A DNA stretch of 64,000 nt from Chitinophagaceae bacterium. GTDB taxonomy: Bacteria; Bacteroidota; Bacteroidia; Chitinophagales; Chitinophagaceae. Made by a program: the position numbers and the translations under genes. Of this stretch, positions 1-8,168 are shown piece after piece; the stretch's first letter is position 1; the number at the start of each line of letters is the position of its first letter. The notes below the pieces were generated by a model, which saw only the letters and a program-made list of their open reading frames with translations, was not told where the DNA came from and did not search any database. Where the stretch lies: positions 310,001 to 374,000 of the forward strand of contig JADJFD010000002.1 in NCBI GenBank assembly GCA_016708765.1. Direction: 5' to 3'.

Positions 1-1
1 C

Positions 2-520
2 AGTGCCGGGGCTCATTTCGATTATGACAAGGCAAAATGGTATAATCATGAGTGGATAAAACAATTATCGATTGCAGATTTTAGATTACAAATTGAAAAA
101 GGATTTTTACCTGAAAATCATGATGAATCAAAACTTGATAAAATAATTTCACTAGTTAAAGACAGATGTACTTTACTTACTGACTTTACTGAACAGTCTT
201 CTTTCTTCTTCAAAGCTCCTGAAACATTGGATACCGACTCCGTAAAACCAAAATGGAATGATGCCAAACAACTTTTCTTTGTTGAGCTGATTCGCAATTA
301 TGAATTAACCCTTCAATGGGATGCGACAACACTTGAAAGTAATTTTAAAGAAATTGCTTCTGTTAACGGATTAAAGCCAGGCGAACTTATGTTACCATTC
401 CGCATTATGCTAGTTGGCGGAAAATTTGGTCCAGGAGTCTTTGATATCGCAGATGTTCTTAGAAAAGAAGAAACGATTAGCCGCATAAAGAAAGCGTTGG
501 ATATTTTTTCAGCCAAGTAG
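2..520 (+). CDS. gltX: Glutamyl-tRNA synthetase, C-terminal part
   Basis: This is the 3' end of a gene that begins before the window; 172 residues are visible in frame 2. GltX charges tRNA-Glu with glutamate in the cytoplasm. The fragment opens with the class I synthetase region just after the catalytic core: AGAHFDYDKAKWYNHEWIK is typical of GltX, where a Lys-Trp-x-Asn-His-x-Trp stretch precedes the helical anticodon-binding domain. The rest is helical and ends with MLPFRIMLVGGKFGPGVFDI, matching the LR-like conserved block near the end of bacterial GltX. The catalytic HIGH and KMSKS motifs lie upstream, outside the window. The recognition is firm. An internal Met near position 227 is not a start. 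Confidence 0.9.
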   Translation, partial: SAGAHFDYDKAKWYNHEWIKQLSIADFRLQIEKGFLPENHDESKLDKIISLVKDRCTLLTDFTEQSSFFFKAPETLDTDSVKPKWNDAKQLFFVELIRNYELTLQWDATTLESNFKEIASVNGLKPGELMLPFRIMLVGGKFGPGVFDIADVLRKEETISRIKKALDIFSAK

Positions 521-569
521 ATTGGATTTAGCTACTACTAAAATTGCTCGTCCTATGCTTGGTATATAA

Positions 570-1559
570 TTAACCTTGCTGCTTTATTAAATCCATTACT
601 TCCAATAGTTTTGTTTCTCCCAGTTCTTCTATCAGCATTCTATCTTCAGTTGATAAAGCAAATAAGCCAGTAGTATTCAATGCTACCTGTTGAGGGTTTC
701 TTATTCCAGGAATTACCGTGGAGACAGCCGGATAGCATAATATATAGCTCAATGCTAATTGCGTTTTGGTACAGGAATATTTTTGGCATAAATCCCATAC
801 CGGCTTTAATGCAGAGTTCGTTTTATCTATTACTTCCTTTGTTACTCTTTTTTTACGATGATCATTATCAGGAAACGAAACGCCGTTATCAAATTTTCCA
901 GTCAGAAGTCCGAATTGCAATGGCATTCTTGCAATAACTCCATATCCCTTTTCATTCATTTCATTTAAAAAAGGAACTGTTTTTTGATTAAGCATATTCA
1001 GTACCAACTGAAAGCCATTGCCATAATTGTTATCCATTAAAAAATTGGCTTCAGGCATCGGATCAAAAGTATTCAACGACAATCCCCAATATCTAATCTT
1101 TCCATGGCTTTCTAATAACTGCATGGCCTCAATACATTCTCCTTGCTGTAGATGCTCCAACCTTGCAGTGTGTAGCTGATAATAATCAATCCTTTCTCTT
1201 TGTAATCGCATCAGGCTTTTCTCACAGGCCTCAATGATATACTCTTTTGTATAGTCAACCGTAAACTGATCATTTCGGGAGACATTACCCACTTTTGTTG
1301 CAACAATAATATCTGATCTGTTGCCAATCACTTCACCAATCAATTTTTCCGAATGGCCTAATCCATAGATATCTGCAGTATCAAAAAAGTTGATACCCGC
1401 CTCAATAGCTGTATGTATCGCATTGATAGAAACGAGATCATCTGAATCGCCCCAACCAATAGACGTATTTCCAATCATAGCTCCACCCCCAATAGCCCAT
1501 GCACCAAAACCAATTTCACTCACTGACAAATCAGTATTCCCGAATTTTCTATATTGCAT
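570..1559 (-). CDS. Aldo/keto reductase
   Basis: A 329-residue cytoplasmic NAD(P)H-dependent oxidoreductase of the aldo/keto reductase superfamily (TIM barrel). The N-terminus has the family GFGAWAIGG loop. The catalytic residues are visible: Asp60 and Tyr65 in FFDTADIYG, Lys89 in ATKVG and His130 in YYQLH. The cofactor-binding end of the barrel is around residues 200-290 (IARMPLQFGLLTGKF, then STVIPGIRNPQQV). The length is normal for the family. The start at 1559 is supported because it places the conserved Arg-Lys-Phe-Gly-x-Thr start of the barrel directly after Met. It is divergent from the B12-binding gene at 1609, with a 49-base shared promoter region. The substrate cannot be read from sequence; methylglyoxal, sugar or steroid carbonyls are all possible in this family. 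Confidence 0.9.
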   Translation of the reverse strand: MQYRKFGNTDLSVSEIGFGAWAIGGGAMIGNTSIGWGDSDDLVSINAIHTAIEAGINFFDTADIYGLGHSEKLIGEVIGNRSDIIVATKVGNVSRNDQFTVDYTKEYIIEACEKSLMRLQRERIDYYQLHTARLEHLQQGECIEAMQLLESHGKIRYWGLSLNTFDPMPEANFLMDNNYGNGFQLVLNMLNQKTVPFLNEMNEKGYGVIARMPLQFGLLTGKFDNGVSFPDNDHRKKRVTKEVIDKTNSALKPVWDLCQKYSCTKTQLALSYILCYPAVSTVIPGIRNPQQVALNTTGLFALSTEDRMLIEELGETKLLEVMDLIKQQG

Positions 1560-1592
1560 CCTGTAATTTACAAATGAGTTACGAAAGAAATG

Positions 1593-1600
1593 TATTTTTG
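1593..1600 (+). promoter_or_regulatory. -7 promoter box for the B12-binding subunit gene
   Basis: TATTTTTG matches the Bacteroidota sigma-ABfr -7 consensus TAnnTTTG exactly. It ends only 8 bases before the ATG at 1609, so the transcript would start very close to the start codon and have almost no leader. A clear -33 TTG is not obvious. Confidence 0.5.
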
Positions 1601-1608
1601 ATAAAATT

Positions 1609-2016
1609 ATGAAAAGACCTGTAAGAGTTCTCGTTGCTAAAGTTGGATTAGACGGTCATGACCGTGGTGCCAAAGTGATTGCAACTGCATTGAGAGATGC
1701 AGGTATGGAAGTAATTTATACCGGCCTTCGTCAAACTGCTGAAATGGTGGTGAATGCTGCTTTACAGGAAGATGTAGATGCTATTGGTATCAGTATTCTT
1801 TCAGGTGCCCATATGACAGTTTTTCCAAAAGTGATTGAAATGATGAAAGAAAAGGGAATGGATGATGTTTTATTGACAGGCGGCGGCATCATTCCCGAAG
1901 ATGATATGAAAACGCTGAATGACTCCGGTGTAGGAAAATTGTTTGCACCCGGCACTTCAACTTCAGAAATCAGTGAATATATTACAAGCTGGGTTACTAA
2001 AAATAGAAACTTCTAA
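1609..2016 (+). CDS. Cobalamin B12-binding domain protein (methylmalonyl-CoA mutase C-terminal domain type)
   Basis: A 135-residue stand-alone B12-binding domain of the kind fused to the C-terminus of methylmalonyl-CoA mutase. The cobalamin-binding signature DxHxxG is present as Asp15-Gly-His17-Asp-Arg-Gly20; His17 would be the lower axial ligand of cobalt. Later conserved segments follow: a Ser-Gly-Ala-His loop near residue 66 (ISILSGAHM) and the Gly-Gly turn near residue 91 (LLTGGGIIP). It carries no catalytic TIM-barrel domain, so it should work with a separate large subunit, as in split mutases such as isobutyryl-CoA or ethylmalonyl-type mutases. The enoyl-CoA hydratase gene starts 9 bases downstream, so the two are probably co-transcribed. 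A methylmalonyl-CoA epimerase lies at 24.4 kb. The exact mutase partner is not in this window. Confidence 0.88.
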   Translation: MKRPVRVLVAKVGLDGHDRGAKVIATALRDAGMEVIYTGLRQTAEMVVNAALQEDVDAIGISILSGAHMTVFPKVIEMMKEKGMDDVLLTGGGIIPEDDMKTLNDSGVGKLFAPGTSTSEISEYITSWVTKNRNF

Positions 2017-2025
2017 TAAACAATT

Positions 2026-2802
2026 ATGTACCAAACACTACTCACTTCATTAGAAAATGGAGTTTATATAATTACTATCAACAGACCTGATAAATTAAAT
2101 GCACTAAACAAGGATGTATTTACAGATTTGAATAATGCAGTTACAGAAATAGAAAGTAATGCAGCAATTAAATCCGCCATCATTACCGGTGCGGGCCCAA
2201 AAGCTTTTGTAGCAGGTGCCGATATTAGTGAATTTGGCAGCTTAGATAAAAATGCTGCCATGGCTTTGGCCAAAAGAGGGCAGGATATTTTTGCAAGAAT
2301 AGAAAATTGTACCAAGCCAATAGTAGCAGCTGTAAATGGATTTGCCTTGGGCGGTGGTTGTGAACTGGCAATGGCTTGCCATTTTAGAGTAGCCAGCGAA
2401 AATGCAAAATTTGGTCAGCCAGAAGTAAATCTTGGTTTGATACCAGGTTATGGAGGAACACAGCGATTAGTGCAATTAATTGGCAAAGGCAAGGCGATGG
2501 AGTTATTAATGTCTGCACACTTGATTGATGCCAATGAAGCAAAACAATTGGGATTAATAAATTATGTAACAACTGCTGAAACTTTATTAGATCATACAAA
2601 GAAAATTCTGGATATCATTAATTCAAAAGCTCCGCTTGCCATTGCGGGTTGTATAAAAGCTGCTAATGCAGTGCATGATGAGTCAAAAGATGGCTATGCG
2701 CTGGAGATAGAAGAATTTGGCAATGCTTTCGCCACAGAAGATATGAAAGAAGGAACTACGGCCTTTTTAGAAAAAAGAAAAGCCATCTTTAAAGGAAAAT
2801 AA
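2026..2802 (+). CDS. Enoyl-CoA hydratase (crotonase family)
   Basis: A 258-residue crotonase that would add water to trans-2-enoyl-CoA to give 3-hydroxyacyl-CoA. The oxyanion-hole segments are visible: AGADISEF near residues 63-70 and GFALGGGCELA near 105-115. Both catalytic glutamates of true hydratases are present, Glu113 in GGGCELA and Glu133 in PEVNLGLIPGYGGTQR, corresponding to rat Glu144 and Glu164. This favours hydratase activity over the many crotonases that lack one of them. The C-terminal trimerisation helices end the protein and the length is typical. It follows the B12-binding subunit gene by 9 bases, suggesting a shared acyl-CoA role. The convergent NlpC gene ends 2 bases downstream. 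Confidence 0.92.
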   Translation: MYQTLLTSLENGVYIITINRPDKLNALNKDVFTDLNNAVTEIESNAAIKSAIITGAGPKAFVAGADISEFGSLDKNAAMALAKRGQDIFARIENCTKPIVAAVNGFALGGGCELAMACHFRVASENAKFGQPEVNLGLIPGYGGTQRLVQLIGKGKAMELLMSAHLIDANEAKQLGLINYVTTAETLLDHTKKILDIINSKAPLAIAGCIKAANAVHDESKDGYALEIEEFGNAFATEDMKEGTTAFLEKRKAIFKGK

Positions 2803-2804
2803 AA

Positions 2805-3416
2805 TCAAAACTTATCATCAGTAAAAATTCGAATTACTTTTACAAACCTGCTTTTGTAAAATTTGCCAAACTCTGTTATGACTACTCCTTTTGCTTTTCC
2901 AGAAGTGGAATGAATAAATTTGAGCACTTCGTTTTCAAAACTCTCTACAATTCCCATATGGCCTACAATACGAATAGTGCTATCGGTGCCAGTGAATAAA
3001 ATTAAATCGCCGGGCTTTGCATTGCGGTAATCAACTTCGGTTCCAACATTGGTAAAGTCTACCGATGAACGAGGAACAGCGATATTAAAATGATTGAATA
3101 CATAGGTGATGAAACCGGAGCAATCAAACCCTTTTGCAGGATCTGTTGATGCATATAGATACGGAATGCCAATTAGATTTTTTGCAAATGCCAGTATTTC
3201 AGCTGGCTTTGTATCAGCTGTTTCTATAATTCCTGCATTTCTGTATTGGTTAACAATTTTTTTTGGGGGATAATTTACTGTAGAATTTTTTACAGTGTCT
3301 TTATTTACCGATGGTTTCTTCGCAGGTTTTTGTGCATCTAAGCAGCCTGATAAAAACTGAAAGACAGAAAAAACAAGGAGTAGTTGTTTTGCAAATATGA
3401 TTTTGTATTTAAGCAT
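2805..3416 (-). CDS. NlpC/P60 family lipoprotein (cell-wall peptidase)
   Basis: A 203-residue exported lipoprotein. The N-terminal hydrophobic segment ends in a lipobox, LSGC, with Cys25 as the predicted lipidated residue. A Lys/Pro-rich linker (about residues 30-55) is followed by the NlpC/P60 domain. The catalytic Cys99 sits in FDCSGF, His153 in GHMGIVE, and a third polar residue, His169, in FIHS. NlpC/P60 enzymes usually cleave D-Glu to diaminopimelate bonds in peptidoglycan stem peptides, so a role in wall turnover is likely. It may be transcribed after the fucosidase gene, whose end is 40 bases upstream on the same strand. The start at 3416 is chosen because it immediately precedes the signal sequence. 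Confidence 0.88.
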   Translation of the reverse strand: MLKYKIIFAKQLLLVFSVFQFLSGCLDAQKPAKKPSVNKDTVKNSTVNYPPKKIVNQYRNAGIIETADTKPAEILAFAKNLIGIPYLYASTDPAKGFDCSGFITYVFNHFNIAVPRSSVDFTNVGTEVDYRNAKPGDLILFTGTDSTIRIVGHMGIVESFENEVLKFIHSTSGKAKGVVITEFGKFYKSRFVKVIRIFTDDKF

Positions 3417-3456
3417 TTATTGATTCGGCAAAGAAGAACAATAATTCTGCCACAAT

Positions 3457-4874
3457 TTATTTTTCTATCAGTTTATCATCTATCAGGTAAGCTGCTATTC
3501 CTCTTATATTATCATTACCCTGTGCATCTTCTAGGTAAACTCTAAATGAGGTAATAGTTGTTGTCGGAAATGTCAGTATTCTTTTTCTACCTACACTGGT
3601 TCCTTGCACTTCACCAATTGGTTTATCTCCATTGTATAAAACAATACTGAATTTTCTTACAGTTTGCCCTAAATGAATCGCTTCTTTTAATGCTATACAA
3701 TTAATTGTAACCGGTTTTTTAAAATCAACTATAAAATTTTGCAAGTTGATTCCATAATAAGCAGCTGTAGTGTCAAATCCACGAAGTAGCAAAGGTTTAC
3801 TTCTAAAATCTTTCTGGCTGAATTGATAATATGTATCAGCTCCTTTAAGAATATTTTCTTTAAAATTATTTTCTCGTAATTCCTTAAATCCTATTAGTGA
3901 AATAGAATCCTTTTCATGTATTAATCCTCTTCTATCCGGCGGCACATTCAGTAACAAGTTTGCGCCTCTACCAACTGATTTTAAATAAAGATCAAAAAGC
4001 TGTTCGGCTGATTTTACTTTATCATTTTCTTTTTCATGCCAAAACCAACCCGGCCGTATGCTTACATCACACTCCGCAGGTATCCATTGTTTGCCGTAAT
4101 AATTTCCCTGATTCAGTGTATCAGTTGGTGGAGCACCTAATCCTCTCTTAAAACCTGTAGTATCCAAAAAATTCCAATACGGATCACCGGCAATTCCCTT
4201 TTCATTTCCAACCCAACGAATGTCCGGACCAATATCACTAAAAATAAGGGTAGAAGGAGAAATATCTCTTACCGTCTTTTCATATCGTTGCCAATCGTAA
4301 ACCTGTTTTTTACCATTTGGCCCTTCTCCATTTGCACCATCCCACCATAGTTCCCAAATGGGGCCATAATTTTTCAGAAGTTCTTTCAGCATTCCTACAA
4401 AATCGTCATTGTATTTTTCTGTTCCGTAATTAGGATGATTTCTGTCCCATGGGGAATATAAACGCCAAATTTTAATCCAAACTCCCGACAGGATTTTGAT
4501 AGCTCTTTTAAGACATCACCATCACCTTTTTTCCATTTGCTTTCTTTTACCGTATGCTCTGAATATTTACTTGGCCAAAGGCAAAATCCGTCATGATGTT
4601 TCGCCGTAATAATAATGCCTTTAGCACCAGCTTCTTTTGCAATGCGACACCATTGCCTGGTATCCATTTCCGAAGGATTGAATAGTTCCGGCGATTCGTT
4701 TCCTTCGCCCCATTCTTTACTTGTGAAAGTGTTTGGACCAAAGTGCATAAAAAGATAGTATTCCTTTTCATGCCAGGCCAATTGCTGTCTTGTCGGCAAT
4801 GGAGATTGAAAACTACTTTGTCCAATGCTATTTAGTGATACAAGTAAAAATAAACCTGTCCATATTTTTCTCAT
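3457..4874 (-). CDS. Alpha-L-fucosidase (GH29), frameshifted
   Basis: A glycoside hydrolase of family GH29 that would release L-fucose from glycans in the periplasm or outside the cell. The N-terminus is a signal peptide. It is followed by the substrate-binding AKHHDGFCLW segment and then by WELWWDGANGEG, whose Asp is the likely nucleophile. The C-terminal part is a beta-sandwich. The reading frame is broken at about 4455-4456: the 5' part runs 4874-4395 and the 3' part starts in another frame. Adding one A to the AA run on the + strand restores GVYISPWDRN, a conserved GH29 block, and joins both parts into about 472 residues, normal for the family. The start ATG overlaps the stop of the upstream phosphodiesterase gene (ATGA), indicating translational coupling. 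Confidence 0.82.
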
Positions 4875-5971
4875 TTCTTCATTTTAAACAGATAAAGAAT
4901 TTCATCAGCTACGGGATGCTTTGCCTTAAATGTATATCCTAATACTTTGGCTATCGTTTGAGCAAACTGTTGCTGGTAAAGTTGTATATCAGATTTTATT
5001 TCTCCTCTGGCTGGAGCATCAGGACCGATAGCAACAAACCATATTTCATCAGCACCTTGTATCGTATTGCTATGGCTTGTCCATTCCGTTTTTACCGCAT
5101 CGCCTCTTCCATGATCTGATGTAATTAATAATGTTGTTTTATTTTTATAAAAAGGATTTGACTGTATATAATTCCAAATGTCACTAATCCAGGTATCAAC
5201 TTGTTTTCCTGCATCTAAATAAAAACGATATTGACCAGCATGTGCCCATTCATCAGTTTCACCATAAGCTATGTATAAAACTCTTGGCTTTCTTGCTTTC
5301 AAGTACTCAAAAGCACCATAATGTGTAAACATATCCAGGCACTCATCTTCTCCCCATGGCTTATGAGAGTTTTGCAACATTGTATTCATCAACTTTTCAT
5401 TTACTGTTGGATTCTTTCCTCCCATTAAATCAAAAGCTGAAAAAACAGGCACTCCACTTCTTTCTTCGTTTAAAATTCTATCAAAAGCATTCCATGCACC
5501 AAAGGCAGCAACTTTTCCTTTTAGTTTCGGTTGCTTGTTTAAAAATTCTAATACAGTAACATTTGGATTAGGCGGATAGCCATTGCTATTGATAGCAGTG
5601 TCTGCATAGCCTGTAAATATTTCGCTATACCCGGGATAGCTAAACCAATAAGGATTCGCATTATTTACTTTGCTGCCAACAGTTCTGTTTCCAAAAATCT
5701 GTCCTTTAGTCACTACTGTACTCCATAGAAAAGGCATTAGTTTTTTTCTTCTTTCTACTTCATCATTACTCCAGTATGTTTTGTAGATATATTCACTATC
5801 GCCTTGGTTGAACTTTGAGTTATTGGCCAGGGCTGAATCCATTCCTTTAAAAACTTCCTGCCACCGAAAACCATCAGTTGTAATAATGATGATATTCTCT
5901 GTCTGCCGTTGTGCAAAAGAAGGTACAGGCAATATGATGGCTAGTAAAATCAGTAAACTTAAAAACTTCAT
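4871..5971 (-). CDS. Alkaline phosphatase superfamily phosphodiesterase/nucleotide pyrophosphatase-like protein
   Basis: A 366-residue exported hydrolase of the alkaline phosphatase superfamily. The reading frame extends upstream to 6073, but the start at 5971 is preferred because it opens a clean signal peptide (MKFLSLLILLAIILPVPSFA, cleaved before Gln). The first metal-binding segment is IIITTDGFRWQEVF, and a second metal site is ITSDHGRGD near the C-terminus, with Asp and His ligands as in this superfamily. A zinc-dependent phosphodiesterase or sulfatase-like reaction is expected, but the substrate is not readable. Its stop overlaps the fucosidase start by 4 bases, so the two genes form an operon and may act on the same glycan or its decorations. 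It is divergent from fumC. Confidence 0.8.
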   Translation of the reverse strand: MKFLSLLILLAIILPVPSFAQRQTENIIIITTDGFRWQEVFKGMDSALANNSKFNQGDSEYIYKTYWSNDEVERRKKLMPFLWSTVVTKGQIFGNRTVGSKVNNANPYWFSYPGYSEIFTGYADTAINSNGYPPNPNVTVLEFLNKQPKLKGKVAAFGAWNAFDRILNEERSGVPVFSAFDLMGGKNPTVNEKLMNTMLQNSHKPWGEDECLDMFTHYGAFEYLKARKPRVLYIAYGETDEWAHAGQYRFYLDAGKQVDTWISDIWNYIQSNPFYKNKTTLLITSDHGRGDAVKTEWTSHSNTIQGADEIWFVAIGPDAPARGEIKSDIQLYQQQFAQTIAKVLGYTFKAKHPVADEILYLFKMKK

Positions 5972-6057
5972 AGTCCACATAATTTGTTTGATTGAGAGAC
6001 TTCTAAAAGTACGGAATTTCACATACGATTTCAGTAAATTACTTTCGAAGATTGAAT

Positions 6058-6065
6058 TACCTTTG
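6058..6065 (+). promoter_or_regulatory. -7 promoter box for fumC
   Basis: TACCTTTG matches TAnnTTTG. It lies 25 bases upstream of the ATG at 6091, just beyond the divergent phosphodiesterase start. Confidence 0.5.
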
Positions 6066-6090
6066 CGGCACAATAAAACATATTGATAGT

Positions 6091-7491
6091 ATGGAATACA
6101 GAATAGAAAAAGACACCATGGGAGAAGTTAAAGTGCCTGCTGATGCACTATATGGTGCTCAAACACAACGTAGCATTGACAACTTCAAAATTGCACAGGA
6201 TATTAATAAGATGCCAAAAGAAATTATTGAGGCATTTGCTTACTTGAAAAAAGCTGCGGCTATTACAAATAATGAAGCTGGTGTTTTACCAAAAAATAAA
6301 GCAGTACTTATTGGAAAAGTATGTGATGAAATATTAAAAGGAACCCTGAGCGATAGTTTTCCGTTGGTAGTATGGCAAACTGGTAGTGGCACACAAAGCA
6401 ATATGAATGTAAATGAAGTTGTGGCTTACCGTGGCCATGTTTTGAAAGGAGGAAAGTTAACAGACAAAGAAAAGTTTCTGCATCCAAATGATGATGTAAA
6501 TAAATCGCAATCATCAAATGATACTTTCCCGACAGCCATGCATATTGCAGCTTATAAAATTTTAGTAGAGACAACATTGCCAGGTATAAAGAAATTAAGA
6601 GATACATTGGCAAAGAAGAGCAAACAATACATGAAAGTGGTAAAGATTGGCCGTACACATTTTATGGATGCAACGCCAATAACTGTTGGGCAAGAATTTA
6701 GTGGTTATGTATCTCAATTAGATCATGGCATGAAAGCCATTAAAAACACACTGGCGCATTTAAGTGAGCTGGCTTTAGGCGGTACAGCTGTTGGCACCGG
6801 TATTAACACTCCTCCTAAGTACTCAGAAAATGTAGCGAAACATATTTCAAAACTTACCGGGCTTCCATTTGTAACGGCTGAAAATAAATTTGAAGCATTA
6901 GCTGCGCATGATGCTATTGTGGAAGCACATGGTGCTTTAAAAATGGTAGCCGTTAGTTTAATGAAAATTGCAAACGATATAAGAATGCTTTCTTCCGGAC
7001 CAAGAAGTGGTATTGGCGAAATTTTTATTCCAGATAATGAACCAGGCTCATCCATTATGCCGGGCAAGGTAAACCCAACGCAATGTGAAGCACTTACGAT
7101 GATTGCTGCACAGGTAATGGGAAATGATGTGACGATAAGTATTGGCGGTAGCAATGGTCATTTTGAATTGAACGTTTTTAAACCTGTAATGATCTACAAC
7201 TTTTTGCACAGTGCAAGATTAATTGGGGATGGGTGTGTTTCATTCAATGATAAATGTGCGGTTGGTCTAAAACCCATTGAAGCAAATATTAAAAAGCATC
7301 TGGATAACAGCTTGATGCTGGTTACATCTCTCAATACAAAAATCGGTTATTATAAAGCTGCAGAAATTGCACAAAAAGCACATAAAGAAGGAACTACGCT
7401 AAAAGAGATGGCTGTTAAACTTGGTTATGTTACACCTGCCGAGTTTGATGCCTGGGTAAAGCCGGTTGAAATGGTTGGAAAACTTAGTTAA
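6091..7491 (+). CDS. fumC: Fumarate hydratase, class II
   Basis: A 466-residue iron-independent fumarase that interconverts fumarate and L-malate in the TCA cycle. The family signature GSSIMPGKVNP is present about two thirds along. Other conserved blocks are GSGTQSNMNVNEV, SSNDTFPTA and GRTHFMDATPIT, all substrate-binding regions of the fumarase/aspartase superfamily. The GTGINTPP loop and the surrounding sequence favour fumarase over aspartase, although the two can be hard to separate by eye. The start at 6091 is chosen over an upstream in-frame ATG at 6052 because MEYRIEKDTMGEV aligns with the usual N-terminus and because the promoter box lies between the two. A terminator follows at 7509. 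Confidence 0.93.
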   Translation: MEYRIEKDTMGEVKVPADALYGAQTQRSIDNFKIAQDINKMPKEIIEAFAYLKKAAAITNNEAGVLPKNKAVLIGKVCDEILKGTLSDSFPLVVWQTGSGTQSNMNVNEVVAYRGHVLKGGKLTDKEKFLHPNDDVNKSQSSNDTFPTAMHIAAYKILVETTLPGIKKLRDTLAKKSKQYMKVVKIGRTHFMDATPITVGQEFSGYVSQLDHGMKAIKNTLAHLSELALGGTAVGTGINTPPKYSENVAKHISKLTGLPFVTAENKFEALAAHDAIVEAHGALKMVAVSLMKIANDIRMLSSGPRSGIGEIFIPDNEPGSSIMPGKVNPTQCEALTMIAAQVMGNDVTISIGGSNGHFELNVFKPVMIYNFLHSARLIGDGCVSFNDKCAVGLKPIEANIKKHLDNSLMLVTSLNTKIGYYKAAEIAQKAHKEGTTLKEMAVKLGYVTPAEFDAWVKPVEMVGKLS

Positions 7492-7508
7492 ATAATAGTA
7501 AAATAACG

Positions 7509-7546
7509 ATATTAAAAGGGAAACAAGTCTTCCCTTTTAATATTTT
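7509..7546 (+). terminator. Rho-independent terminator after fumC
   Basis: ATTAAAAGGGAA and TTCCCTTTTAAT form a 12-base-pair stem with a 7-base loop, followed by ATTTTTG. It sits 18 bases after the fumC stop. Confidence 0.75.
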
Positions 7547-7634
7547 TGACATGAAAACTTGCAAATAAATATTCTTTAATCTAATTTGACATTCGATTTA
7601 ATCCAACCCCTTTAAAAACAAAAACATCCGCCGT

Positions 7635-7853
7635 ATGAAAAGTATCTCTTCTTTGCGAAACCAATTCGCATCGCCACTTAAAATTGTTAAGACAGCAACA
7701 CCAAAGATTGAAGAAAAGAAAACGCCTTATTTAAGAGCTATTCTTTCTGCAACACCATCGCCGGTTAATTCAGAAAAGAAAATCAATCTTTCTACACCTG
7801 ATTTGTATGCAGCTTTACGCTACATAAAAGAAAGTGCACTACTGAAAAGATAA
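7635..7853 (+). CDS. Small hypothetical protein
   Basis: A 72-residue protein I do not recognise. It is basic (many Lys and Arg), rich in Ser, Thr and Pro, and has no signal peptide or membrane segment. The last third (STPDLYAALRYIKESALLKR) looks like one amphipathic helix, and the first two thirds look disordered. The gene is flanked by terminators at 7509 and 7923, so it is probably transcribed alone. Codon use resembles the neighbours, which supports a real gene. No function is assigned. Confidence 0.5.
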   Translation: MKSISSLRNQFASPLKIVKTATPKIEEKKTPYLRAILSATPSPVNSEKKINLSTPDLYAALRYIKESALLKR

Positions 7854-8168
7854 TCCTCTTTTCAAATAAGCAATTATACTAAGAAATTATAACTAATAAT
7901 CTTGAGCATTTGCCCATTCTAAAGCCCCCAATTTGGGGGCTTTTATATTATTGACTTTAAAAGGGTTCACAAGAAATATTTACCACACAACCGAAATTAA
8001 TTTTACTAAAAACCATGCTAGTATTTTCTGAAGCTATTTGCTAATACTACCTTGTAAAATCCACGGGGATTTTTGTATAGAAATAATAAAATATCCTATT
8101 GACAAGAAGAAGTGGTTAATCTAATTTTATAGTCAGGAGTCAGATTAGTGAACCCGAAAATCTTGTCT
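7854..8168. other. Intergenic region before the T9SS surface protein
   Basis: This 315-base stretch holds the terminator at 7923-7945 and then about 220 bases of AT-rich sequence that presumably carries the promoter of the gene at 8169. I see no exact TAnnTTTG box, no RNA gene and no convincing short reading frame in it. Confidence 0.5.
7923..7945 (+). terminator. Rho-independent terminator
   Basis: AAGCCCCC and GGGGGCTT form a strong GC stem around an AATTT loop, followed by TTAT. It ends the transcript of the small gene at 7635. Confidence 0.7.

Noticed and set aside
6723..7154. Antisense frame of 143 residues within fumC
   Set aside because: It lies fully inside a well-recognised gene and has no family features.
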